From assembly GCA_965232405.1 (NCBI GenBank), contig OZ246966.1, positions 496,001-560,000 of the forward strand: a stretch of DNA of 64,000 nt, written 5' to 3'. Position 1 is the stretch's first letter. Every line of letters begins with the position of its first letter. A model generated the notes under the pieces. That model searched no databases. It saw nothing but the letters and a program-made list of their open reading frames with translations, and had not been told where the DNA came from. The DNA comes from RCIO01 sp965232405. GTDB lineage: Bacteria > Pseudomonadota > Alphaproteobacteria > Rhizobiales > Rhizobiaceae. The position numbers and the translations under genes were made by a program. Below, one piece after another: positions 17,303 through 29,023 of the stretch.

Positions 17303-17445
17303 CGCGCCGGTGCGCGAGGGGGATACGCACCGGCGCGCGGACGATTGCCCACTATTGGGTCGGCTGTCACGCTACCAAAGGCCGACCCTGCCGGAAGGAG
17401 AACCGGGGAGAACGACTCCTTCCGTGCAAACTGCGCGATGCAGTT
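17303..17445 (-). ncRNA. array of four hairpins, candidate structured RNA or 3'-UTR-derived sRNA
   Basis: Four consecutive perfect stems lie in the spacer between the lipoprotein stop and the DnaJ gene. They are 6 bp (17429-17434 with 17440-17445), 9 bp (17392-17400 with 17416-17424), 8 bp (17357-17364 with 17381-17388) and 12 bp (17303-17314 with 17326-17337). Read on the minus strand, two loops are C/T-rich (TATCCCCCTCG; TCGTTCTCCCCGGTT), like the anti-Shine-Dalgarno loops of known alphaproteobacterial sRNAs. Strand and function are inferred. Confidence 0.45.
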
Positions 17446-17626
17446 ACTGGTTCGGGGTTTCGTCCATCTGGTCGTCAGATGGCTCGACCAGCGGATCGTC
17501 GGTCTGCATCTGGTCCGCAGCCGGTGGCTGATCGATGCTCTGGGTCTGCGTCTCATCAACATCGCTGCACGCGGCGAGAGCCATGAACGCGAGCGCTGAA
17601 GCGGAAGCTGCAACTATCTTTCTCAT
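17444..17626 (-). CDS. small lipoprotein, unknown function
   Basis: 60 aa from MRKIVAASASALAF, preceded by TAAGGAGA seven bases upstream. The lipobox is MALAAC, followed by a short acidic Gln/Asp/Pro-rich tail (DVDETQTQSIDQPPAADQMQ), so it is a tethered, probably disordered lipoprotein. The frame extends upstream without an equally good start. I do not recognise a family. Its mRNA would run into the hairpin array just after the stop. Confidence 0.7.
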   Translation of the reverse strand: MRKIVAASASALAFMALAACSDVDETQTQSIDQPPAADQMQTDDPLVEPSDDQMDETPNQ

Positions 17627-17734
17627 ATCCATTCTCCTTACCCCGCGCAGGCTGCGAACGTGGTGAGTGAAATGGGCATGGCAATGACCCCACCCGTCAC
17701 AAAGGGTTTCGGGTTGTGACAATTCAGGAAGACT

Positions 17735-18649
17735 CTAGCGACGATAGAAACGCCCCAGCAGTGCCGGCGACAGATACATCGGTATCTGATAGCAGCCGAC
17801 GAAAAGCAGAACCGGGTCGATCGAGTGCTGCGGGAGCACTGTCAGGAAAAGCGCGATGTTGCGGTTGCCCGCAACAATGCCCAGCGCGGCGGCATCAGCG
17901 TCCCAACCGGCTTTGCGGCACAAGAGCGCAACAGCGATCTGCAGCGTCAGATTGGCGCCGAATGCCACGGCAAGCATTGCGGCAAGGCGGACCGGTTCAC
18001 CGGTAAGCGCCGGCCCGACGGCCGACATGAGACCGACAACGACGACACCCATCAGGATCGCCGACAGGCCATCGATCGACTGCAACGCGTTAACGCTCGG
18101 CAGCCGCATGACGGTCGCACGCAGGCCGAATCCTGCGCCCGCCGCCACCGTAATGAGAACAAGCAATCCGCTCGCGGCGCCAAGCACCTGCATTGCGCCA
18201 CCGAGATCGGGCCACAGCCAGAATACGGGGATGACGGTGAGCGGCAAAACCGCGGTGCCGACAACAAGTTGGCGCAACGCCGCCGACGGGTCATTGCCAG
18301 TCATGATCGTCAGGTTCGGGCTTCCCGACACGGGCGGCGCAGCGAGCATCAGAACAAGGCCCAGCGCGACAGGCCCGGTCACACCGATCCCGAAGAACAG
18401 GGCGATCGCAGCCACGGGGAAGGCGAACTGCAACACAAGCGCCAACGCCACCGACCTGCCAAGATCGCGCGTCGATCCTGCGGCCTGTCGCGGACCGACC
18501 CTGAGTGCCGCCAGAAATAGGAGCGCGCCGACCATTGTGCCGATGTGCGGTTTCAGAGCATCGGCGAGTGCGGGAAACGCTATGCCGGCGACAAGCCCCA
18601 GTATGAGCAGGACCTTGCCGTGGCGCGCAGCCAGAAGGAGCAGGCGCAT
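17735..18649 (-). CDS. bile acid:sodium symporter (BASS)-like membrane transporter
   Basis: 304 aa with about nine to ten hydrophobic segments. Family-like features are the AAPPVSGSPNLT crossover region and the GIVAGNRNIALFL motif. BASS proteins move organic anions with sodium; the substrate here is unknown. It begins 10 nt after the winged-helix regulator gene, so it is probably part of the TRAP operon and may handle the same or a related acid. Confidence 0.7.
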   Translation of the reverse strand: MRLLLLAARHGKVLLILGLVAGIAFPALADALKPHIGTMVGALLFLAALRVGPRQAAGSTRDLGRSVALALVLQFAFPVAAIALFFGIGVTGPVALGLVLMLAAPPVSGSPNLTIMTGNDPSAALRQLVVGTAVLPLTVIPVFWLWPDLGGAMQVLGAASGLLVLITVAAGAGFGLRATVMRLPSVNALQSIDGLSAILMGVVVVGLMSAVGPALTGEPVRLAAMLAVAFGANLTLQIAVALLCRKAGWDADAAALGIVAGNRNIALFLTVLPQHSIDPVLLFVGCYQIPMYLSPALLGRFYRR

Positions 18650-18659
18650 GCCTTTCCCG

Positions 18660-19178
18660 TCACAGCGAGGCTGCCGCGCGCGCGGCCTGGTCGTAGTGGC
18701 CCGACAGTGCGCGAAGCATGGCGGCGACCTGTGATGTCACCTTCGGATCGAGGCCGAGCCCGCGCACAGATTCCACCAACAGCTCCTCCCGGATCTCGCG
18801 ATAGCGCATGCAGGTCTCGACGCCCTTGTCAGTCGTGCCGATCAGCTTTTCCTTGCCGGAACGCGTCCCTTTCACCAGCCCGCGCTTTTCAAGCTTCTTG
18901 ATCGCATAGATCACCACATGCGTGTCCTCGATGCCGAGCACGATGCACAGATCGGAGATGCGCTTCGGGCGGTCGCGATGATTGGCCGAGTGCAGCACCA
19001 GCACGTCGATTGCCGTCAGGCCCGGTTCGCCTGCCGCTGTCATGCAGTGAACCATCCATCGCTCGAAGGCATGGCCGGACAGGATCAGGCCGAACTCAAG
19101 CTCTGACAACGCCGGCAAGGCGCTGTCTGCCAGATGGGCGGACGAAACGATCGGACCGAATTGCTTTTTTTCGCTCAT
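18660..19178 (-). CDS. winged-helix (MarR-like) transcriptional regulator
   Basis: 172 aa from MSEKKQFGP, with AGGGGG just upstream. The winged-helix core is about residues 50-125: LTAIDVLVLHSA, RISDLCIVLGIEDTHVVIYAIKKLEKRGLV, then a wing KGTRSGKEKLIGTT. Its place directly after dctM, 9 nt away, predicts control of the TRAP/HyuAB locus, probably through the near-palindrome at 22156-22181. The effector is unknown. Confidence 0.8.
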   Translation of the reverse strand: MSEKKQFGPIVSSAHLADSALPALSELEFGLILSGHAFERWMVHCMTAAGEPGLTAIDVLVLHSANHRDRPKRISDLCIVLGIEDTHVVIYAIKKLEKRGLVKGTRSGKEKLIGTTDKGVETCMRYREIREELLVESVRGLGLDPKVTSQVAAMLRALSGHYDQAARAAASL

Positions 19179-19187
19179 CACATCCCC

Positions 19188-20495
19188 CTAGAAACCGCTG
19201 AACATCGTGCGTGGCAGCCACAGCGCAATGTCCGGGAATGCCGCCAGCAGAAACACCATGACCACCATCAGAAGGAAGAAGGGCGTCGTGGCGCGCGCGA
19301 TATCGAACAGATTGCGACCCGTGAGGCCCTGGATCACGAACAGGTTGAAACCGACCGGCGGCGTGATCTGCGCCATCTCAACCACAATGACGAGATAGAT
19401 GCCGAACCAGACGAGGTCGAAACCGGCGGCAGACACCAGCGGCATGATCACCGCCGTTGTCAGCACCACCATCGAGATGCCGTCAAGAAAGCAGCCGAGC
19501 CCGACGAAAAGCAGTGTCAGCGCAGCCAGAAGCATCATCGGCGATAGACCGAGCTCGCCGATCCAGCTGGCTAGTTGTCGCGGCAGGCCGGTAAAACCCA
19601 TCGCCGTGGTCAGCACGGCGGCGCCGGCCAGAATGAAGGCGATCATGCACGACGTGATCGTCGCTGCCATCAGGCCTTGGCGGAAGAGCCGCCAGTCGAG
19701 CGCGCCTTGCAGCCTGGCGAGCAGAAGGCTGAGCGCGACGCCCACGACCGCAGCCTCTGTTGGGGAAGCAAGGCCGCCATAGATCGCGCCGATGACGCCG
19801 GCGATCAGCAGGAACACCGGCAGCAGCCGGCGCACGGCCGAAATCTTTTGCCGCCAAGGCAGGCGCTCGTCGGCAGGCGGCATCTTCTTCGGGTTGAGCA
19901 GCGACCAGATCACAACATAACCCATGAACAGCGCGGCCAGCACGATGCCGGGCACGACGCCGGCAACGAAAAGCCGTGCAATCGATTCCTCCACCGCCGC
20001 GCCATAGACGATGAGGATGATCGAAGGCGGTATCAGAAGGCCAAGGGTGCCGGAGCCGGCCAGGCTGCCGATCGCGAGCCGGTCGTCATAACCGCGCTTC
20101 TGGAGCTCCGGCAGCGATATCTTGCCGATTGTTGCCGTTGTTGCGGCCGACGACCCCGACACCGCCGCGAACACCGCGCAGCCCAGCACATTCACATGCG
20201 TCAGCCTGCCCGGCAGCCGACGCACCAATGGCGAGATACCGGCAAACATGTCTTCTGAAAGCCGCGAGCGAAACAGGATTTCGCCCATCCATATGAACAT
20301 TGGCAGTGCCGTCAGATCCCATGAGGTCGACGCACTCCAAAATGATGTTGCAAGCACCTGCGCCGCGGGTATCGCTGGTTTTGACGCGAGCGCGACAAGC
20401 GCCACCAGCGACAACGAAAAGGCGACCCACAGGCCGAGCGCCAGCGCGCCCAGCATGACGACGACGAGCAGCGCGGAAAGTTCGAAAACGCCCAT
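19188..20495 (-). CDS. TRAP transporter large permease (DctM type)
   Basis: 435 aa, about twelve membrane segments. DctM features: KISLPELQKRGYDDRLAIGSLAGSGTLG (split here only for reference), PPSIILIVYG, and near the C-terminus EMAQITPPVGFNLFVIQG. It forms the sodium-coupled translocation unit with the small subunit that begins 4 nt upstream of it. Confidence 0.92.
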   Translation of the reverse strand: MGVFELSALLVVVMLGALALGLWVAFSLSLVALVALASKPAIPAAQVLATSFWSASTSWDLTALPMFIWMGEILFRSRLSEDMFAGISPLVRRLPGRLTHVNVLGCAVFAAVSGSSAATTATIGKISLPELQKRGYDDRLAIGSLAGSGTLGLLIPPSIILIVYGAAVEESIARLFVAGVVPGIVLAALFMGYVVIWSLLNPKKMPPADERLPWRQKISAVRRLLPVFLLIAGVIGAIYGGLASPTEAAVVGVALSLLLARLQGALDWRLFRQGLMAATITSCMIAFILAGAAVLTTAMGFTGLPRQLASWIGELGLSPMMLLAALTLLFVGLGCFLDGISMVVLTTAVIMPLVSAAGFDLVWFGIYLVIVVEMAQITPPVGFNLFVIQGLTGRNLFDIARATTPFFLLMVVMVFLLAAFPDIALWLPRTMFSGF

Positions 20496-20498
20496 CTG

Positions 20499-21032
20499 CT
20501 ACTGCTCCGGTCCGCTGCGCAGAACAATCTCGCCGCGCGCGACCCTGACGGTGAGGTCGACCAGAGCAATCGTGAGGATGGCAAGGCCCAGCGTCATCAC
20601 GGCTTGCGGCAGCGCCAGCGGCACGGGAACCACGCCGTAGGAAACATCGTTGAAGGCGAGGCTTTTCAGCGTCAGCCGCGCCAGCGCTATCGTCGCATAG
20701 ATGCCGATAATGCTTGCTGCCAGGCCCGCCAGCACCTCGGCCCAGCGTCTCGGCGTCGGCGCAAAACGGTCGACCAGCATGCCGACCCGGATATGCGCGA
20801 AGGACGTCAGCGTCTTCGCAAGCGCCAGGAAGCTCGCGGCCGCCAGCAGAAATCCGCAGATTTCTGCGATCGAAGGCACGGCGAACCCAACCGACTCCAG
20901 CCCCAGAATGCGCATTGCGCCGTCAAGTAGCCGGGCCAGAACCTGGACTGCGACCAGTCCGAATATAGCAAGCAGCGCGCAGGCCGCGCCATAGCCTGCA
21001 ATGTCGTAAAGCCTGTCGAGAAAACGTCTCAT
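20499..21032 (-). CDS. TRAP transporter small permease (DctQ type)
   Basis: 177 aa with four hydrophobic segments, starting at MRRFLDRLYDIAG. GGGGAGGG lies 5-6 nt upstream and the longer frame adds non-membrane residues. It is the accessory membrane subunit of the tripartite transporter. Confidence 0.85.
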   Translation of the reverse strand: MRRFLDRLYDIAGYGAACALLAIFGLVAVQVLARLLDGAMRILGLESVGFAVPSIAEICGFLLAAASFLALAKTLTSFAHIRVGMLVDRFAPTPRRWAEVLAGLAASIIGIYATIALARLTLKSLAFNDVSYGVVPVPLALPQAVMTLGLAILTIALVDLTVRVARGEIVLRSGPEQ

Positions 21033-21091
21033 TGTGCCCTCCCCGGCAAAAGCGGGCGGAGCATACCCTGCCCCGCCCGACTTAGGAGACG

Positions 21092-22072
21092 TCAGTTCGA
21101 CTGATAGGCTTCCAGCAGCTCCGCGCCTTCCGCGCCGGCTTTTGCTTTCCACTCTTCGGTCATCGTTTTGCCGATCTCGGCAAACTCCGCCTTGAGCGTG
21201 TCGGACGGTTCCACGACCGTAATGCCGTTATCCACCAGCACCTTGGTTTTGGCAGCGGTTTCTTCCTGCGACATTTCCCAGCCGCGGGTTTCGGCAGCAG
21301 CGGCGGCTTCCGTGATCGCAGCCTGCTCTTCCGCCGACAGAGCGTCGAAGGCAGCCTTGTTGACGATCACCATGTTGCGCGGCAGCCAGGCCTGAGTGTC
21401 GTGATAGTGGCTGAGGAAATCCCATGCCTTGGAGTCTGCGCCCGTCGACGGCGAGGTGATCATCGCGTCAACACGGCCGGTCGCGAATGCGGTCGGAATG
21501 TCGGATGCCTCAATCTGCGTCGGCACCATTCCGGCCAGTTCGGCCACACGTTCGGTGCCGAGATTGTAGGCGCGGAACTTGAGGCCCTGCATATCGGCAA
21601 GCGACGTGACTTCCTTTTTCGCGTAGATGCCCTGCGGCGGCCACGGCACCGAAAACAGAAGCTGCAGACCCTGCTCGGCTAGTAGCTTCTCCAGCATCGG
21701 GCGCTGCGCATCGTAGAGCTTCTTGGAACCCTCGTAGCTGGATGCCAGGAACGGCACGGAGTCCACGCCGAAGATCGGGCTTTCGTTTTCCAGACGCGAC
21801 ACGAGCAACTCGCCCGCCGGCACGATGCCGTCGCGTACCGAATTCTTGATGTCGGGATGCTTGATCAGCGACTGGCCGGAATGAACGGTAATCGTCAGGC
21901 TGCCGCCCGACTTTTCGCCGACTTCCTCGGCAAACTGCGCGATATTGCGGGTGTGGAAGTTGCCGTCGGGATATGGTGTCGGCAGGTCCCAGGCGGTCTG
22001 GGCAAATGCGCTGCCTGCAAATGTCACGCCGGCGGCGATGATGCCGGATCTCAGATATGCACCGTATTTCAT
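21092..22072 (-). CDS. TRAP transporter solute-binding protein (DctP type)
   Basis: 326 aa. Signal peptide about residues 1-24 (cleavage near SAFAQ). DctP-family features: the FAEEVGEKSGGSLTI region and GLKFRAYNLGTERVAELAG, with the conserved carboxylate-binding Arg in the latter. Periplasmic receptor, first gene of the TRAP operon. The adjacent HyuAB fusion suggests a cyclic amide or carboxylated amide such as 5-oxoproline or a hydantoin (inference). Confidence 0.88.
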   Translation of the reverse strand: MKYGAYLRSGIIAAGVTFAGSAFAQTAWDLPTPYPDGNFHTRNIAQFAEEVGEKSGGSLTITVHSGQSLIKHPDIKNSVRDGIVPAGELLVSRLENESPIFGVDSVPFLASSYEGSKKLYDAQRPMLEKLLAEQGLQLLFSVPWPPQGIYAKKEVTSLADMQGLKFRAYNLGTERVAELAGMVPTQIEASDIPTAFATGRVDAMITSPSTGADSKAWDFLSHYHDTQAWLPRNMVIVNKAAFDALSAEEQAAITEAAAAAETRGWEMSQEETAAKTKVLVDNGITVVEPSDTLKAEFAEIGKTMTEEWKAKAGAEGAELLEAYQSN

Positions 22073-22155
22073 CTCATTCCCCTTTGTTCTGTGTTGTCGG
22101 CTTGAGGCTCCAACTCACTCCGGAGCAGGCTCATATGTTCCGGAATTCGTTAACG

Positions 22156-22181
22156 TTGACAGTTTATCGATAAATCGTCAA
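22156..22181. promoter_or_regulatory. 26-bp near-perfect palindrome, operator candidate
   Basis: Centre TTTATCGATAAA is a perfect 12-bp palindrome. It is flanked symmetrically by TTGAC (22156-22160) and GTCAA (22177-22181), with 22 of 26 positions symmetric. It sits 30 bp before the HyuAB start and 84 bp before dctP, in the only spacer shared by the divergent arms. Confidence 0.6.
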
Positions 22182-22210
22182 TAAGATTTCGCTAAACAGG
22201 GTAGGACATC

Positions 22211-25846
<3,636 letters not shown>

Positions 25847-25894
25847 GACTAGGAACCTGCGCGTTGTTCTAATACTGAATATTTACGCGCGGCG

Positions 25895-25921
25895 TTGACC
25901 GGATATATACTCAAATATAAT
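25895..25921 (+). promoter_or_regulatory. promoter-like sequence of the orphan secreted protein
   Basis: TTGACC (25895-25900) and TATAAT (25916-25921) with 15 bp between them; GTTGAC one base earlier gives 16. This near-consensus sigma-70 promoter in an AT-rich patch stands out in the GC-rich window. Confidence 0.45.
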
Positions 25922-25951
25922 ATGTAATAAATATATTTGGGGAGCGATCTA

Positions 25952-26305
25952 ATGAGATTCCTAAATTCATTCCTGACGACCGTTGCGGGCATTTTGTTGA
26001 TTGCAATATCTTCAACTGCTGCACCCGCAGCATCTATTCCGGACGGAACGTACTTAGCTACCTTCGGGCCGACAGAATGCGGTCTACTCACGGTTCAGGG
26101 AAATTCAATGGGCTATAAATACGGCTACTGTTCGTCGGGAAAAATGTCCCAAGTGACTTATACAGCCGGCAGGGTAACCCGTCGCGGCGACACTGTTCGC
26201 ATTGACCAAGCACGCTTCAAGATTGAGTCCATAGAAAACAATCGAATGATTGGAAGATGGACTTTAGGGGATTACTCCGCCCGAAAAGTCTTTTCGAGAC
26301 AGTAG
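25952..26305 (+). CDS. orphan small secreted protein, AT-rich
   Basis: 117 aa from MRFLNSFLTTVAG, with TTGGGGAG 7 nt upstream. Sec signal peptide ends near APAAS. The mature part is about 85 residues, probably beta-rich, with two cysteines (PTECGLL, YGYCSSG). I do not recognise a family. Codon choice and base composition are clearly less GC-rich than the neighbours, which points to acquisition by transfer. The complementary frame at 25849-26091 is not supported. Confidence 0.65.
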   Translation: MRFLNSFLTTVAGILLIAISSTAAPAASIPDGTYLATFGPTECGLLTVQGNSMGYKYGYCSSGKMSQVTYTAGRVTRRGDTVRIDQARFKIESIENNRMIGRWTLGDYSARKVFSRQ

Positions 26306-26307
26306 CC

Positions 26308-26697
26308 CTAATCCAGATTCGTCTGGATCCAGCGCGGCGACATGTGGATGTCGAGCGTCTGCAGCCGGCCGGGTCCGAGATTCTCGAACCTGTGCGGCAC
26401 GCCGGCGGGACCAAGCACAGTCTCGCCCGCCTCGGCGTCGATCACCTGGTCGCCGACGAAGAACCGCGCTCGCCCTTCCTGAACCACGAACACCTCGTCA
26501 TAGGGGTGCACGTGCAGCGGCGGGCCGACACCCGGCTCGTCATTGCCGTAAGTCAGCACCGTCACTTGCGCGCCCAGTACCTCGCCATTGACCGAGCCGC
26601 GATGGGGACCGGGCTGCGCGCCGTCGAACAACTTTGCCTTCGCCGGCGGCCGGCCATCGGGCGTTACGGTGGCGGGGTCGAAATCGTGTCGGGCCAT
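26308..26697 (-). CDS. cupin domain protein
   Basis: 129 aa. Single cupin barrel: GPPLHVHPYDEVFVVQEGRA gives metal-binding His, His and Glu, and GPAGVPHRFENLG gives the second-motif His. Function unknown; such proteins are often small dioxygenases, isomerases or sensors. It ends 2 bases past the convergent orphan gene. Confidence 0.85.
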   Translation of the reverse strand: MARHDFDPATVTPDGRPPAKAKLFDGAQPGPHRGSVNGEVLGAQVTVLTYGNDEPGVGPPLHVHPYDEVFVVQEGRARFFVGDQVIDAEAGETVLGPAGVPHRFENLGPGRLQTLDIHMSPRWIQTNLD

Positions 26698-26790
26698 TCG
26701 TGTCTCCAGATACTGCGGTCACACCACTGGATAGGCGCAATGCGGCTCACCTGAGATGAGCCACGGATCGGGATGATGCGGTGACAGGCT

Positions 26791-27276
26791 TCAGTCCACC
26801 AGTTCGCCCCGCGCCATCATCGACTCCATACGGGCGTAGCTTGCTTCCATACCCTCTTCCATGCCGGTCGCCAGCATGGCCGTTCGGGTCTCCGCATCGG
26901 GCAGGGTCATCCGCAGCGTCAGCAACGTGCCATCGCCATCCGCTTCAAAGAGCGTTTCGACATGATTGTCAGGCGTCGGGTCGGGCATATGCATCCGCTC
27001 GACATGAACCGTGCGGCTGAAAGGCTCGACCGCGATGTACTCACCCGTCAGGTAGAAGTCCCCGCCCTTGCCGTCGGTCCATTCGCAGCGGATCCGCCCG
27101 CCCGGTCTTGCCTCATTGATGCAGACCGGCATCCACCAGCCCTCCGGCCCGAGCAACCATTTCTGCATCAGCTCCGGTTCGGTATGCGCGCGAAACACGC
27201 TCTCCGGCTTGGCCGCAAAACGCCGCCTGACAATGACATGCGTGTCGCCGTCGAGCTGCACTTCAAGGTTGCTCAT
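26791..27276 (-). CDS. SRPBCC (AHSA1-like) domain protein
   Basis: 161 aa from MSNLEVQLDG. Matches the activator-of-Hsp90-homologue family: RRFAAKPESVFRAHTEPELMQ, GGRIRCEW, ETRTAMLATGMEEGMEASY. The ATG overlaps the ArsR stop (ATGA). ArsR-SRPBCC pairs are common and the SRPBCC partner is usually of unknown ligand. Confidence 0.85.
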   Translation of the reverse strand: MSNLEVQLDGDTHVIVRRRFAAKPESVFRAHTEPELMQKWLLGPEGWWMPVCINEARPGGRIRCEWTDGKGGDFYLTGEYIAVEPFSRTVHVERMHMPDPTPDNHVETLFEADGDGTLLTLRMTLPDAETRTAMLATGMEEGMEASYARMESMMARGELVD

Positions 27277-27611
27277 GATTTCTTGTCTCCCGTTGGGTTT
27301 TCCATTTCGGCCAGCACGGCATCCAGCCGGTCGTAGTTCCTGGCCATCGCCTCCCGCAGCCAGTTCAGCCACCGGTCGATGTCGGCGATTGCTTCGGGCG
27401 CCAGCCTGCAGGGCCGTTTCGTCCCTTCCACCCGGCGTATGATCAGGCCTGCGCCTTCGAGCACCTTGAGGTGACGCGACACGGCGGGCTGGCTCATCTC
27501 GAAAGGCTCCGCCAGCTCCATCACCGTCGCCTCCCCGAGCGCGAGGCGCGCGAGGATTGCCCGCCTGGTCGGGTCGGACAGGGCCGAAAAAGCGGCGTCG
27601 AGATGTTTCAT
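27273..27611 (-). CDS. ArsR-family transcriptional regulator
   Basis: 112 aa winged helix: FSALSDPTRRAILARLALGE and MSQPAVSRHLKVLEGAGLI. No metal-binding Cys cluster in the recognition helix, so it is not an arsenic sensor of the classical type. The start is set at MKHLDAAFSAL, with AAGGGA upstream; seven codons further up is a second ATG. It probably represses itself through the inverted repeat at 27621-27646. Confidence 0.85.
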   Translation of the reverse strand: MKHLDAAFSALSDPTRRAILARLALGEATVMELAEPFEMSQPAVSRHLKVLEGAGLIIRRVEGTKRPCRLAPEAIADIDRWLNWLREAMARNYDRLDAVLAEMENPTGDKKS

Positions 27612-27620
27612 AGCAATCCC

Positions 27621-27646
27621 TTTATATAACAATTCTGCTATATAAA
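27621..27646. promoter_or_regulatory. inverted repeat, ArsR operator candidate
   Basis: TTTATATA (27621-27628) and TATATAAA (27639-27646) form 8-bp perfect arms with a 10-bp spacer, 10 bp upstream of the ArsR gene start and overlapping its likely promoter. Confidence 0.5.
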
Positions 27647-27690
27647 CTGATGCGACCTGTCAACCGCCGCACGGTGCGCAGGAAGAACGC

Positions 27691-27729
27691 CGTCACGCCC
27701 GTGTCATACGCGCGTCACCAGCATGTCAC
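27691..27729 (+). promoter_or_regulatory. PHO box, four tandem half-sites at 11-bp spacing
   Basis: CGTCAC at 27691, TGTCAT at 27702, CGTCAC at 27713 and TGTCAC at 27724 are spaced exactly 11 bp apart, as expected for PhoB dimers on tandem direct repeats (consensus half-site TGTCAT). The array ends 46 bp before btaA. Rhizobial btaAB is known to be induced by phosphate starvation through PhoB. Confidence 0.75.
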
Positions 27730-27775
27730 CCAACGGCGCTAGCCCCTCTCAACTTCGTTGAAAGGGCAGCGAATC

Positions 27776-29023
27776 ATGACCGACCTTTCCGTCGACATCG
27801 GACTGCGCAGAAACCGGCGTCTTGCCGAGGCACTCTACCAGCACCGGGCATTGTCCAGATCCGGCCTGTCAGAGCGCCTCTTCGGGCTGCTGTTTTCCGG
27901 CCTCGTCTATCCGCAGATCTGGGAAGACCCGAATGTCGACATGGAAGCGATGCAGCTTGATGAAACCCACCGCGTCGTCACCATCGCGTCGGGCGGCTGC
28001 AACATCCTCGCATATCTCACGCGCTCGCCCGCCCGCATCGATGCCGTCGACCTGAACCCGCATCACATCGCTCTCAACCGGCTCAAGCTGGCCGCACTCA
28101 CCCACATGCCGGACTTCGAGAATTTCGAGCGACTGTTCGGTGGAAATGGCGACCGGCAGGCTGTTGCGATCTATGACCGGCATGTCGCCCCGCATCTCGA
28201 TGCGGCGACACGCGGCTATTGGGACAAACGGCGCTCGAACGGTCGCAGGCGTATCGCGGCTTTCAAGGGCAATTTCTATCAGACCGGCCTGCTTGGCGCC
28301 TGCATCCGCGCCGGTCATCTGGTTGCACGCCTGCATGGCGTCAATCCGGCCGAACTCATGCAAGCAAAGACGCTACGCGACCAGCGTCACTTTTTCGAGG
28401 ACAGGCTGCGGCCGCTCTTTTCGCGCGGCTTCATCCGCTGGGCGATGAGCCGCAAGGCCTCACTGTTCGGGCTCGGCATCCCGCCGCAGCAATATGATGC
28501 GCTGATCGGATCGAATGGCAGCACGATGGCTGAGGTCGTCGCCTCGCGCGTCGAAAAACTCGTCTGCGAGTTCCCGCTGAGGAAAAACTACTTTGCTTGG
28601 CAGGCCTTCGCGCGCCGTTATCCCGGCAAGCACGAAGGCACCCGCCCCGCCTACCTTGAAGGCGAAAATTTCGAGACGATCCGCGCCGCCTCACCAAACG
28701 TCGCGATCCACCATGCCAGCTATGCCGAGCTGCTTCGTTCAAAGTCGGATGAGAGTGTTGACCGCTTCGTGCTGCTCGACGCGCAGGACTGGATGAGCGA
28801 CCTGCAACTCAATGAATTGTGGGCAGAGATCACCCGCACGGCGGCACCCGGCGCGCGCGTCATCTTCCGCACGGCAGACGAACCGTCCCTGCTGCCCGGC
28901 CGCGTCTCGCCGGCAATTCTCGATCGCTGGCATTACGAGGCGGAGGCTTCGCAGCGCCACCTCGCCAATGATCGCTCGGCGATCTATGGCGGCTTCCACC
29001 TCTACATGAAGCGCGACGCATGA
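27776..29023 (+). CDS. btaA: S-adenosylmethionine:diacylglycerol 3-amino-3-carboxypropyltransferase
   Basis: 415 aa from MTDLSVDIGLRR. BtaA/DUF3419 family, with FSGLVYPQIWEDPNVDMEAM, TIASGGCNILAYL (SAM-binding) and VDLNPHHIALNRLK. It moves the aminocarboxypropyl group of SAM to diacylglycerol, giving diacylglyceryl homoserine, the first step of the betaine lipid DGTS. These phosphorus-free lipids replace phospholipids when phosphate is scarce. It overlaps btaB by 4 nt (ATGA). Confidence 0.93.
   Translation: MTDLSVDIGLRRNRRLAEALYQHRALSRSGLSERLFGLLFSGLVYPQIWEDPNVDMEAMQLDETHRVVTIASGGCNILAYLTRSPARIDAVDLNPHHIALNRLKLAALTHMPDFENFERLFGGNGDRQAVAIYDRHVAPHLDAATRGYWDKRRSNGRRRIAAFKGNFYQTGLLGACIRAGHLVARLHGVNPAELMQAKTLRDQRHFFEDRLRPLFSRGFIRWAMSRKASLFGLGIPPQQYDALIGSNGSTMAEVVASRVEKLVCEFPLRKNYFAWQAFARRYPGKHEGTRPAYLEGENFETIRAASPNVAIHHASYAELLRSKSDESVDRFVLLDAQDWMSDLQLNELWAEITRTAAPGARVIFRTADEPSLLPGRVSPAILDRWHYEAEASQRHLANDRSAIYGGFHLYMKRDA

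Noticed and set aside
25849..26091. 80-aa minus-strand frame opposite the orphan secreted protein
   Set aside because: No ribosome-binding site; the plus-strand frame has promoter, ribosome-binding site and signal peptide.
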